From NCBI GenBank assembly GCA_017462565.1, contig JAFTQW010000062.1:1-38332 (forward strand): a stretch of DNA of 38,332 nt. Reading direction: 5' to 3'. Positions 31,145-38,332 of this stretch are shown piece after piece. The notes below the pieces were generated by a model, which made no database searches, was not told where the DNA came from, and saw only the letters and a list, made by a program, of their open reading frames with translations. Both the position numbers and the translations under genes were made by a program. Position 1 is the first letter of the stretch; every line of letters begins with the position of its first letter. This stretch comes from Ruminococcus sp. GTDB taxonomy: Bacteria; Bacillota; Clostridia; Oscillospirales; Ruminococcaceae.

Positions 31145-31216
31145 CAAAATACCTCCAAATAAAATTATTGAAAACCCGCCGCTTCAACAGCAGTATTTAC
31201 ATTTATCTGCGATTAT

Positions 31217-31385
31217 AAGGGGGACGCTGTCCTTATTATTCCTTGCCAAAGAGAAACTTTCTCTTGTGGAATTTCTTCCTAATCTACCGTAATCCCCTAA
31301 TTGGGGATTACGGTAGATTAATATCGGGTTTCCAAAGGGGATGTACTCCCCTTTGGCAGGGGGCAAGGGGGACAGCGTCCCCCTT
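31217..31385. repeat. Multi-hairpin intergenic repeat R7
   Basis: Hairpin 3 (31280-31320, 18-bp perfect stem, loop TAATT) sits at the centre. On its right are CCAAAGGGG/CCCCTTTGG and GGGGGA/TCCCCC; on its left a diverged mirror version (GGGGGACGCTGTCC, CCAAAGAG/CTCTTGTGG). The whole is therefore a large imperfect palindrome. Confidence 0.8.
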
Positions 31386-31393
31386 ACCATAGC

Positions 31394-31430
31394 AGAAAAA
31401 AGTCAATACCGCTGTTCTAACGCCGGTATT
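31394..31430 (-). terminator. Terminator overlapping the end of the XRE-membrane gene
   Basis: On the minus strand AATACCG/CGGTATT (31405-31430) includes the stop codon and is followed by GACTTTTTTCTG. Confidence 0.7.
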
Positions 31431-32406
31431 TGAAAACAAGTCCCACAGCGGCTAAAATTCCGGCAGCACCGATAATAACTGCTGAAATTGCGGCTGTTGA
31501 AACATCGTCGCTTATTGTTATCGAAAAATCCACATTCGAAGGCAGAAATTTCAGAGCGAGTTTTTCAGCCGACAAAAGCCATGCGCCGATTATTGCAAAA
31601 ACGGCGGACAATTTGAAAAAAATGTTTATCTTAGCATATCTTATAACCGCAAAAACCGCCCATACCAATACAAGAACGCAAGCTGCGGCAACTATTCCCG
31701 TAACAAAGCTTTCCCAAACTCCGTATTTAAGCGTTCCATAAGCGACAACCGCCAGTATCATAACGGTATCGGAAGCCATACATATAAGCGACTTATTATT
31801 CCCGACAAATCTGCTTATAAAATCACATCGGATAATAAACGGCAGAAAAACGATGCACAGCCCCAGTGTAACGGACAAAAACGCCATAAAAAACCAGTCG
31901 CCACCACTGTAAACATTTCCCGAAAGCAGAAGAAGAGTCAGCGAAACGTAAGAGCTTGCCAGCGTAAGTATTCCCCTGTTCTTAGCGGTAAATGTCGGCA
32001 CATTAAGCAAAGAAGCCGACAGCATCAGCGACGTTAAAAGAATACAAAATTTTGACGTATTATGCTCTTTAAGAATAAAAATTATAAAACACGGTATAAT
32101 TGCCGATAAATAGCCCAAAGCCAGAATCGCATTATATACTGCAATAAATAATTTATACTTTTTCGCCATTTTCACGATTTTGCGCTGATTTTCATCGTCG
32201 CTCGCCGTGCAAAGCTCATGCTCTGTAATATTAAGAGCGCTGCATATCTCGGAGATCATGGTAATATCGGGATATGATATACCTCTCTCCCACTTGCTCA
32301 CGGCAGATTCAGTAACGTAAAGTCTTTCGGCAAGAACCTTCTGCGATAACCCCGCCTCTTTTCGTTTGGACTGAATAAATTTTCCAAAAGTAATTTTATC
32401 CTGCAT
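31417..32406 (-). CDS. XRE-family regulator with multi-span membrane domain
   Basis: A 329-residue protein. Residues 1-65 are a Cro/C1 helix-turn-helix (SQKVLAERLYVTESAVSKWERGISYPDITMI). After a short linker (70-85), about eight membrane helices follow from 86 to 325. Such membrane-bound XRE proteins are common in Clostridia; the ligand or signal is unknown. GAGGTG precedes the ATG, and a perfect promoter lies at 32458-32486. It separates the amylase and phosphorylase genes on the same strand, but each side has its own terminator or repeat, so it is probably an independent unit. Confidence 0.9.
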   Translation of the reverse strand: MQDKITFGKFIQSKRKEAGLSQKVLAERLYVTESAVSKWERGISYPDITMISEICSALNITEHELCTASDDENQRKIVKMAKKYKLFIAVYNAILALGYLSAIIPCFIIFILKEHNTSKFCILLTSLMLSASLLNVPTFTAKNRGILTLASSYVSLTLLLLSGNVYSGGDWFFMAFLSVTLGLCIVFLPFIIRCDFISRFVGNNKSLICMASDTVMILAVVAYGTLKYGVWESFVTGIVAAACVLVLVWAVFAVIRYAKINIFFKLSAVFAIIGAWLLSAEKLALKFLPSNVDFSITISDDVSTAAISAVIIGAAGILAAVGLVFKYRR

Positions 32407-32457
32407 ATTTTTTCACCTCAAATAAATTTGGTACACTGCAATGTTTTCCATAAGCCC

Positions 32458-32486
32458 ATTATAAATAAGGCTGTGCAAAATGTCAA
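32458..32486 (-). promoter_or_regulatory. Promoter for the XRE-membrane gene
   Basis: On the minus strand TTGACA (32481-32486), a 17-base spacer and TATAAT (32458-32463), a perfect consensus. A GCAGTGTACC stretch downstream of it could be an operator. Confidence 0.8.
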
Positions 32487-32610
32487 CATTTTTCGGTGAA
32501 AACAGGGGTGGATTAGCAGTCGAGTCACGTAAATACGTCATTTCTGCAATATCTTATTAACAAAAACATATTGGAAATTTTCTGGCTTTATTTATCTTCT
32601 ATGTCATTTT

Positions 32611-32845
32611 AAAGAGAGTGTTGTCCCTTTTATCTGCTGTTAGAAGGTGTTTTAATTCTACAGAACACCTGCCCTTAATTATTACAAATACCCCTTTATG
32701 GGGTATTTGTAATAATATAATACTGGGTTTCCAAAGGGTTGAATAACCCTTTGGCAGGGGTAAGGGGTGACTCCCTACAGTGTAGGGAGATGTCAGCTTG
32801 CTGACAGAGGGTACGGGCGACCGTTGGGAGCAGCGTCCCCCTTTA
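32611..32845. repeat. Multi-hairpin intergenic repeat R8
   Basis: The 494-base gap between the XRE and phosphorylase genes has no gene. It has AGGTGTT/AACACCT, hairpin 3 (32678-32716, 17-bp perfect stem, loop TTTAT), GGGTTTCCAAAGGG/CCCTTTGG, then GACTCCCTACAGTGTAGGGAG and GTCAGC/GCTGAC. The last part is related to the interior of the palindromic elements near 25.7 and 28.0 kb. Confidence 0.8.
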
Positions 32846-32850
32846 AATGA

Positions 32851-32889
32851 CAGAAAAGCAAATACCTTCAGGCAATGCCCGCCTATTTG
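32851..32889 (-). terminator. Probable terminator of the phosphorylase gene
   Basis: On the minus strand CAAATAGGC pairs with GCCT...TATTTG (32859-32889, with an internal bulge) and is followed by CTTTTCTG. Confidence 0.5.
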
Positions 32890-32900
32890 AACAGTCTGAA

Positions 32901-35309
32901 TTATCTTAAATGCCAGATATTGTCGGCATATTCCGTAACAGCACGGTCTGCGGAGAAGATTCCTGCGCCGGCAATGTTGTTGAGGGACATCTTAGCCCAC
33001 TTCATCTTGTCGTTGTAGCACTCTGTAACGTACCTCTGAGCGTTCTTATAGCTGTCAAAATCAGCAAGAACCATATATGGGTCACGGTCTTTAAGAGAAT
33101 TTGCAACGTCATTGAATGTGCATCCGTTGATTCCGTGGTACATACGCTCGATAGCCTCGTGGATAATTCCGTTGTTGTTGTAGTATTCAGTCGGATTATA
33201 GCCTCTTTCCTTGAGAGCGTTAACTTCCGGAGTTGTCATACCGAAGATGATGTTGTTGCCCTCTCCGGCAGCCTCGTTGATTTCGATGTTAGCGCCGTCA
33301 AGCGTACCGAGAGTTACGGCACCGTTGAGCATAAACTTCATATTTCCAGTACCGGAAGCCTCTGTTCCTGCAAGCGATATCTGTTCGGAAATTTCCGAAG
33401 CAGGCATAAGAAGCTCGGAAAGCGTTACACAGTAGTTTTCAAGGAATACGACCTGTAACTTCTGGTTGATTCTTGGATTCTTTCTGATCTCCTCAGAAAT
33501 AGCCCAGATCATCTTGATGATCTGCTTTGCAAGGTAATATCCCGGAGCTGCCTTAGCGGCAAAAATGTATGTTTTAGGAGTGAAGTCAGCATCGGGATTA
33601 TTGAGAAGATAAGCATAATCGGAAAGAATATTCATAACGTTAAGGTGCTGTCTCTTGTATTCGTGGAGACGCTTTACCTGAACGTCGAAAATGCTGTTGG
33701 TATTAAGAATAATGCCAGCCTTATTCTTAACGTATTTAGCGAAATGCTCTTTATTAGCCTTTTTAACGTCCATAAGCTTCGTAAGAACATTTTCGTCGTT
33801 CTCAAACTGTCTGAACTTTTCAAGCTCTGCGCCGTCCTTGATAAATTTAGTTCCGATAGTTTCGCTGAGAAGCTTTGTAAGTCCGGGATTGGACTGATAA
33901 AGCCATCTTCTGTAAGCGATGCCGTTGGTAACGTTCTTGAATTTTTCAGGAGTATTCTCGTATTCATCGTGGAATACAGATTCCTTGATTATCTCGGAAT
34001 GAAGCTTGGAAACGCCGTTTACGCTGTGTGATACGGCAACGCAGAGTGTAGCCATATGGATCATGTTATCCTTGATGATAGACATACGAGTTGTCTTAGC
34101 GCTGTCGTAGCCGTTTCTCTCCATAAGAGACTGACAGTAACGGTTGTTGATCTCAACGATGATTGAGAAAATTCTCGGAATAACGTGCTTAACAAGATTT
34201 ACGTCCCACTTTTCAAGGGCTTCAGCCATAACGGTGTGGTTAGTGTAAGCAAAGGTCTTGACAACGATATCCCATGACTTCTCCCATGTGTAGCCGCAGT
34301 CGTCGAGGAGGATTCTCATAAGCTCCGGAATAGCGAGAGTGGGGTGAGTATCGTTGATGTGGATAGCAACCTTTTCAGCGAGATTATCGAGAGTTCCGTA
34401 AACGTTCATGTGAGTGTTTACGATATCGCCGACAGCCGCTGCACAGAGGAAATACTGCTGACGGAGACGAAGCGACTTGCCCTCGTTGTGGTTATCGTTA
34501 GGGTAAAGGATCTTTGAGATAGCGTTTGCGATAGAGTTCTGAGCAAGAGCGCTTTCGTAGTTGCCCTTATTGAACATATCCATATCGAAGCTCGGAGCCT
34601 TAGCCGACCAGAGACGAAGAACGGAAACGCCCTCTCCGCCGTAGCCCGAAACGTACATATCGTAAGGAGTAGCGACAACTGTATTGTAGTTTACATGAGA
34701 GATGTAGTGATACTGATTATCCCAGTATTCCTGAAGATCGCCCTCAAAATGAACGTCAATGGAAAGCTCAGGCTTAGGAACGAGCCATACCGAACCGCCG
34801 GGAAGCCAGTTATCAGGAAGCTCTGTCTGCCAGCCGTCCTCAAGCTTCTGCTGGAAGATTCCGTATTCATAGCATATGGAATGTCCCATTGCAGGGAAGC
34901 CCTGAGTTGCAAGACCATCGAGGTAGCAGGCCGCAAGACGTCCGAGACCGCCGTTTCCAAGACCGGCGTCAGGCTCGTAATCATAAATTTTATCAAGATT
35001 GATGTCATACTGTTTGAGCATTGCCTTGACATCGTCGGCAAGCTCTAAATTGTAAAGACTTGTTTTTAAAGAACGTCCCATAAGGAATTCCATAGAGAGA
35101 TAGTATATCTGCTTTCCGCCGACAGAGTGAGTGTGGTTGATAAAGCTCTGTCTTTTTGCGCCGAGAATCTCCACGATTATTGAGGAAAGAACATGATAAA
35201 CCTGCTTATCAGAGGCCTCTTCAGGGGAAACGCTGTAGAGAAGCTGCAGCTTTCTCGGGAATTCGTCTTTAATTCTGTCCATGAGTGGATTTACGTTTTT
35301 ATTTGCCAT
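32901..35309 (-). CDS. glgP: Glycogen/maltodextrin phosphorylase
   Basis: An 802-residue GT35 phosphorylase of normal length. YYLSMEFLMGRSL (about 54-66), DAGLGNGGLGRLAACYLDGLATQGFPA, HINDTHPTLAIPELMR and the pyridoxal-phosphate segment EASGTGNMKFMLNGAVTLGTLDGANIE (lysine at about 658) are all present. It releases glucose-1-phosphate from alpha-1,4-glucans in the cytoplasm. Start 35309 is preferred: GGAG lies 7 bases upstream, and the 12-residue longer frame lacks a site. It works with the GH13 enzyme encoded further along the strand. Confidence 0.96.
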   Translation of the reverse strand: MANKNVNPLMDRIKDEFPRKLQLLYSVSPEEASDKQVYHVLSSIIVEILGAKRQSFINHTHSVGGKQIYYLSMEFLMGRSLKTSLYNLELADDVKAMLKQYDINLDKIYDYEPDAGLGNGGLGRLAACYLDGLATQGFPAMGHSICYEYGIFQQKLEDGWQTELPDNWLPGGSVWLVPKPELSIDVHFEGDLQEYWDNQYHYISHVNYNTVVATPYDMYVSGYGGEGVSVLRLWSAKAPSFDMDMFNKGNYESALAQNSIANAISKILYPNDNHNEGKSLRLRQQYFLCAAAVGDIVNTHMNVYGTLDNLAEKVAIHINDTHPTLAIPELMRILLDDCGYTWEKSWDIVVKTFAYTNHTVMAEALEKWDVNLVKHVIPRIFSIIVEINNRYCQSLMERNGYDSAKTTRMSIIKDNMIHMATLCVAVSHSVNGVSKLHSEIIKESVFHDEYENTPEKFKNVTNGIAYRRWLYQSNPGLTKLLSETIGTKFIKDGAELEKFRQFENDENVLTKLMDVKKANKEHFAKYVKNKAGIILNTNSIFDVQVKRLHEYKRQHLNVMNILSDYAYLLNNPDADFTPKTYIFAAKAAPGYYLAKQIIKMIWAISEEIRKNPRINQKLQVVFLENYCVTLSELLMPASEISEQISLAGTEASGTGNMKFMLNGAVTLGTLDGANIEINEAAGEGNNIIFGMTTPEVNALKERGYNPTEYYNNNGIIHEAIERMYHGINGCTFNDVANSLKDRDPYMVLADFDSYKNAQRYVTECYNDKMKWAKMSLNNIAGAGIFSADRAVTEYADNIWHLR

Positions 35310-35429
35310 ATAAAATCTCCATTCCGCCGCCTGATGCGGCAACATTACTGTGCGTATATTGTCCTATGCTCTATACAAACGGGCTATCGCCATTTAACAC
35401 CGGACAAATCTACTAACGGTATTATTTTA

Positions 35430-35458
35430 ATTATACTATGTTTCAGTTTTTTTTGCAA
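35430..35458 (-). promoter_or_regulatory. Promoter for glgP
   Basis: On the minus strand TTGCAA (35453-35458), a 17-base spacer and TATAAT (35430-35435), giving a leader of about 115 nt. Confidence 0.65.
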
Positions 35459-35668
35459 CTGTATATTTCAACAAATATTTATCCACTAAATTTACATATT
35501 GCGAAAAAACATCAAATTTTCGTTATTTTATGAACAAATCCATCCGCCGTGCATTGTGCATTATGACAGTATAGAGAAAAATTACATTCAAATTTTATTG
35601 AATATTAACAAAATAATGCATATCAGTCATATTCCATACATTTTTAAAAAATAAAACATGAAAAACAT
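35459..35668. other. AT-rich gap between divergent promoters
   Basis: The 548-base gap between glgP and the next gene holds the two divergent promoters listed. Between them I see only AT-rich DNA with runs of A and T, and no gene or strong hairpin. Confidence 0.5.
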
Positions 35669-35697
35669 TTGAAATTTCTCTCAATATGTGGTATAAT
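35669..35697 (+). promoter_or_regulatory. Promoter for the two-helix membrane protein
   Basis: TTGAAA (35669-35674), a 17-base spacer and TATAAT (35692-35697), which leaves a leader of about 155 nt. Confidence 0.65.
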
Positions 35698-35857
35698 AAA
35701 TATAATCTCCTGTAAACAAGCCCTATACGGCTTTAAAACGATCATTGAACAATAGTTTCATCGCCTCTATATTATTTGAAAAAGCTTTTGAGTTATTCAT
35801 ACAGGGGAAAAGTGTAGAATAAAAACAGATCGACAAAATGAAAAGGAATGATTATTT

Positions 35858-37039
35858 ATGGAAAAGAAAAAGAGATTCTCGTTACTTAAAATTCTGATAA
35901 CAATTATTTGTATTGTTTTCATCATTATTTCGCTTTTGATAAATATTACATTTTCGGGCGGAAAAACTCCGCATTTTTTCGGAAGATATATCTACATCGT
36001 CAATGAGGGAGATACCCTTGGCAACAATGTTACAGCCGGAGCGGCGCTTATAGCCAAAGAAATAAAAAACGAATCGGTTTTAGAAAGAGATATCGTCCTC
36101 TGCTACCCTGCCGATGCTCCCGATACGCTTAGTCTGCGTAGCATTGCTGAAGTAGTTGAAGAATCAGGAAATTATTATACGGCAGATACCCTCGCAAAAT
36201 CAGAAGAACCTATCACAAAAGATAAGATCGTCGCTCTCTGTACAGGCTATCCGGAAAGCAAAGAGCTTGGACAGTTCATTAAATTCACAAAGAGCATTAA
36301 GGGAATTCTTCTCGAACTTCTGCTCCCCTGCGTAATTCTGGTTATTTTCCTCATAGTTAAGATCGCTTCTTCCAAAAACGCCTCCGAAGACGACGAGGTC
36401 GAATACGACTTCTATGAGTACGAAAACAACGGCGGCGATTCCAGAGTAAATTCTCATGCCAAAACCAATTCTCCTCTTTTTGAGAATATTCAGGAAATAC
36501 AGCCAAGCGATGAGCTTGAACGCAAAAAAATGTCTATAGTTGAAAACTTCAGCCAGAAAAAAGTCAATCCCGATTCTCCTTATCAGAAGGAAAAGGAACG
36601 TACAATGCAGTTTAAAGCACAGCGCAGTGCGGAATCTTCTTTTGCCGCAAGAAATGTCGGCGGAACTTCTTCAACTGCTCCTACAGCAGACGCTTTAAGA
36701 GAAGAAATGCTACGAAAAACTGCTGAAGCTGAGCGTACAGGTACTTTCTCCATCAAGAGCGCAGGCTCAAAGCAGCCGGCAGAATCGGTTTCCGACATTA
36801 CAGGTATTCTTCCAAAGGCACAGCTTGCTGAAATGGCAAGAAACGATATCCCGAAAACGACTCCGCTCAGAAGTCAGTCTGCACAGCCGCAGGCAAATAA
36901 AGCTCCGAAAAAGAGCAGTTCGCCCGATATTTCCGATATTATCAAGCGTACTGATTCTTCTGCAAGAAAAAAATCCGCCGCAGATATGTCTGTTGACGAT
37001 CTTCTCAAGCTTATCGAGGATGAGAAGAAGAAATTCTGA
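35858..37039 (+). CDS. Membrane protein with signal peptidase-like ectodomain and disordered tail
   Basis: A 393-residue protein. One membrane helix lies at about 10-30 and a second at about 150-172, with roughly 115 residues outside between them. That segment (FFGRYIYIVNEGDTLGNNVTAGAALIAKEIK ... RDIVLCY) has the outline of a SipW-type signal peptidase fold, but where those enzymes have S-x-M-x-P this has NEGDTL, so no catalytic serine is apparent. The cytoplasmic part is acidic at first (EDDEVEYDFYEYE), then long, low in complexity and rich in S, A, K and P. It ends in a short conserved-looking helix (SVDDLLKLIEDEKKKF). Function unknown; a scaffold role is a guess. AAAGGA precedes the ATG. 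Confidence 0.7.
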   Translation: MEKKKRFSLLKILITIICIVFIIISLLINITFSGGKTPHFFGRYIYIVNEGDTLGNNVTAGAALIAKEIKNESVLERDIVLCYPADAPDTLSLRSIAEVVEESGNYYTADTLAKSEEPITKDKIVALCTGYPESKELGQFIKFTKSIKGILLELLLPCVILVIFLIVKIASSKNASEDDEVEYDFYEYENNGGDSRVNSHAKTNSPLFENIQEIQPSDELERKKMSIVENFSQKKVNPDSPYQKEKERTMQFKAQRSAESSFAARNVGGTSSTAPTADALREEMLRKTAEAERTGTFSIKSAGSKQPAESVSDITGILPKAQLAEMARNDIPKTTPLRSQSAQPQANKAPKKSSSPDISDIIKRTDSSARKKSAADMSVDDLLKLIEDEKKKF

Positions 37040-37058
37040 GATCTCTATTGCAATATTA

Positions 37059-37094
37059 AAGGCTGCCGCACGAAAAGTGCAGCAGCCTTTTTTC
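37059..37094 (+). terminator. Intrinsic terminator
   Basis: AAGGCTGC/GCAGCCTT with an inner CAC/GTG pair, loop GAAAA, followed by TTTTTTC. It lies between convergent genes. Confidence 0.9.
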
Positions 37095-37097
37095 TGT

Positions 37098-38114
37098 TTA
37101 TTGATTATCGTCGGTATTTGTACCGTTTATATTCTCGTCATTATGAAATTCCACACCAAGTTCGTTCAGAAAATCCGCCACGATAAAGCGTGGTCTTTGC
37201 TTGACCTCGGCATATATCTTGCCGACATACTCTCCGATTATGCCAAGACAGAAAAGCTGTAAACCGCCGATCAGCCAGATCGAACATATTGTGCTTGACC
37301 AGCCAAGCTCGGAAAATCCGGCAAACTTTGCAATAAATGCCCAGATAAACGCCAGGATGCTCATCATCGACATTATAAAGCCAAGACTCGTTATCAGTTT
37401 AAGCGGCTTTGTGCTGAAAGAAGTTATTCCATTTATGGCAAATGAAAGCATCTTCCTAAGCGGATATTTGCTTTCTCCGGCAAGCCTTTCACGGCGTTCA
37501 TAATAAACGCTGCAGCTTTTAAAGCCTATCAGCGGAACCATTCCTCTCAGGAACAGATTCACTTCTTTGAATTCAGAAAGCTCCTGCAAAACACGCCTGC
37601 TCATCAGACGGAAATCAGCATGGTTGTAAACAACATCTGCTCCCATCGCTTTCATGAACTTATAAAAGCTCTCGGCAGTAAACTTCTTGAAAAACGTATC
37701 GGTTTTTCTTGCACTTCTTACACCGTAAACGACTTGATTCCCCTCATAATATTTCTGCATCATCTCGTCAATAGCGTTAATATCGTCCTGAAGATCGGCG
37801 TCCATAGTGATACAGACATCGCATATATCCTTAACGGTCATCAGTCCGGCAAGCACAGCGTTCTGATGACCGCTGTTGTGGGCAAGATTGATTCCGGAAA
37901 AAAATTCCGGTTCATCGCAGTGAAGCTTTTCAATAATGCCCCATGTTTCGTCGCATGAACCGTCGTTGACAAAAACTATACGGCTTTGCGGCGAAATGAG
38001 ACTGCTTTCTATAAGAAAGCGGTACTTTTCTTTAAGCTGTCTTGCAGTTTCAGGAAGAACCTCCTGCTCGTTATAGCAGGGAACTATCATATATAAAATC
38101 TCTGGCGGACGCAT
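37098..38114 (-). CDS. GT2 glycosyltransferase of the GtrB/DPM1 type
   Basis: A 338-residue enzyme. The N-terminal GT-A domain has VPCYNEQEVLP, FVNDGSCDET, DADLQDD (the metal-binding DXD-type site) and HADFRLMSRRVL. Two membrane helices lie at about 238-262 and 272-300, as in polyprenyl-phosphate glucosyltransferases such as GtrB and CsbB. The likely reaction is transfer of a sugar from a nucleotide donor to undecaprenyl phosphate at the membrane, for later use in cell-wall or surface glycan decoration. The acidic, asparagine-rich end is variable in the family. AGAGG precedes the ATG. Confidence 0.92.
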   Translation of the reverse strand: MRPPEILYMIVPCYNEQEVLPETARQLKEKYRFLIESSLISPQSRIVFVNDGSCDETWGIIEKLHCDEPEFFSGINLAHNSGHQNAVLAGLMTVKDICDVCITMDADLQDDINAIDEMMQKYYEGNQVVYGVRSARKTDTFFKKFTAESFYKFMKAMGADVVYNHADFRLMSRRVLQELSEFKEVNLFLRGMVPLIGFKSCSVYYERRERLAGESKYPLRKMLSFAINGITSFSTKPLKLITSLGFIMSMMSILAFIWAFIAKFAGFSELGWSSTICSIWLIGGLQLFCLGIIGEYVGKIYAEVKQRPRFIVADFLNELGVEFHNDENINGTNTDDNQ

Positions 38115-38145
38115 TTTTCAACCTCTTTTAACAATTCTTTATTAA

Positions 38146-38174
38146 AGTATATCATATCCCCCGGAATATGTCAA
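38146..38174 (-). promoter_or_regulatory. Promoter for the glycosyltransferase gene
   Basis: On the minus strand TTGACA (38169-38174), a 17-base spacer and TATACT (38146-38151), about 32 bases before the ATG. Confidence 0.7.
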
Positions 38175-38207
38175 CAACTTATGTGGGGGACTCCACGGCA
38201 ACAGCAT

Positions 38208-38332
38208 TTACTTTTTACGAGAAAGAAGAATACGTAAAAGGACATCGGGATTAAGAGCAGCTTTGAACCTCATTTTACTTTTACTCAGGCGACCGTATTT
38301 TGCTTGATTTAGAAGCGAGAGAGCCAATTTTC
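38208..38332 (-). CDS. C-terminal end of an unidentified gene, cut by window edge
   Basis: On the minus strand a frame enters from the right edge and ends at TAA 38208-38210 after 40 codons. It includes LALSLLNQAKYGRLSKSK and then AALNPDVLLRILLSRKK. The composition and the basic end look like a real protein tail, possibly of a surface-polysaccharide enzyme given the glycosyltransferase next to it. The family cannot be named from this piece. Confidence 0.5.
   Translation of the reverse strand, partial: KLALSLLNQAKYGRLSKSKMRFKAALNPDVLLRILLSRKK

Noticed and set aside
19401-32845. CRISPR array from repeated GGGTTTCCAAAGGG units
   Set aside because: Units are kilobases apart, palindromic and without regular spacers or cas genes.

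Overview
The window looks like chromosome of a gut Clostridia, most likely Ruminococcus or a close relative in Oscillospiraceae. This rests on gene content (glycogen phosphorylase, GH13 amylase, NfnAB, YitT, Tex), strong TTGACA-N17-TATAAT promoters, AGGAGG ribosome sites, and intergenic DNA packed with GGGTTTCCAAAGGG-type repeats. No taxonomic marker was available, so the genus is an inference.

Left region (1 to about 10.3 kb): the right-hand part of an integrative mobilizable or conjugative element. It carries a ParA ATPase cut by the window edge, an SSB, a zinc-finger/RHH protein, a nonsense-broken small gene, a MOBP-type relaxase with MobC and a candidate oriT, a WYL regulator behind a leader hairpin, a DnaQ-like exonuclease, an XRE regulator coupled to a sigma-like protein, an excisionase and a tyrosine integrase. 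The integrase ends next to a tRNA-Leu(UAA) gene whose 3' end is the likely attachment site.

Middle region (10.4 to 25 kb): chromosomal genes. A small holin-like toxin locus of type I toxin-antitoxin design has been split by a 160-bp inverted-repeat element with a TAA target duplication. Then come an alpha/beta hydrolase, a MurF-like ligase with a membrane N-terminus, Ddl, a sugar O-acetyltransferase and a LysR regulator (mostly cell-wall precursor genes); the NfnAB transhydrogenase; a small helical protein; YitT; a hydrolase-fold protein lacking its nucleophile serine; and Tex.

Repeat-rich region (24.5 to 29.1 kb): a GIY-YIG protein, a YkgJ-type protein with a repeat-encoded tail, and a serine recombinase with a 39-codon upstream ORF. 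These sit among inverted copies of small palindromic elements, one of which abuts a feoB gene that has lost its 5' half.

Right region (29.2 to 38.3 kb): a GH13 amylase and a glycogen/maltodextrin phosphorylase, which fit alpha-glucan breakdown in the cytoplasm; a membrane-anchored XRE regulator between them; a two-helix membrane protein; a GtrB/DPM-type glycosyltransferase; and the tail of one more gene.

The most unusual material is in the non-coding DNA: three short elements with unrelated ends but a common core, an intergenic repeat whose third hairpin keeps a perfect stem while its sequence changes from copy to copy, and twin structured motifs upstream of the excisionase gene.
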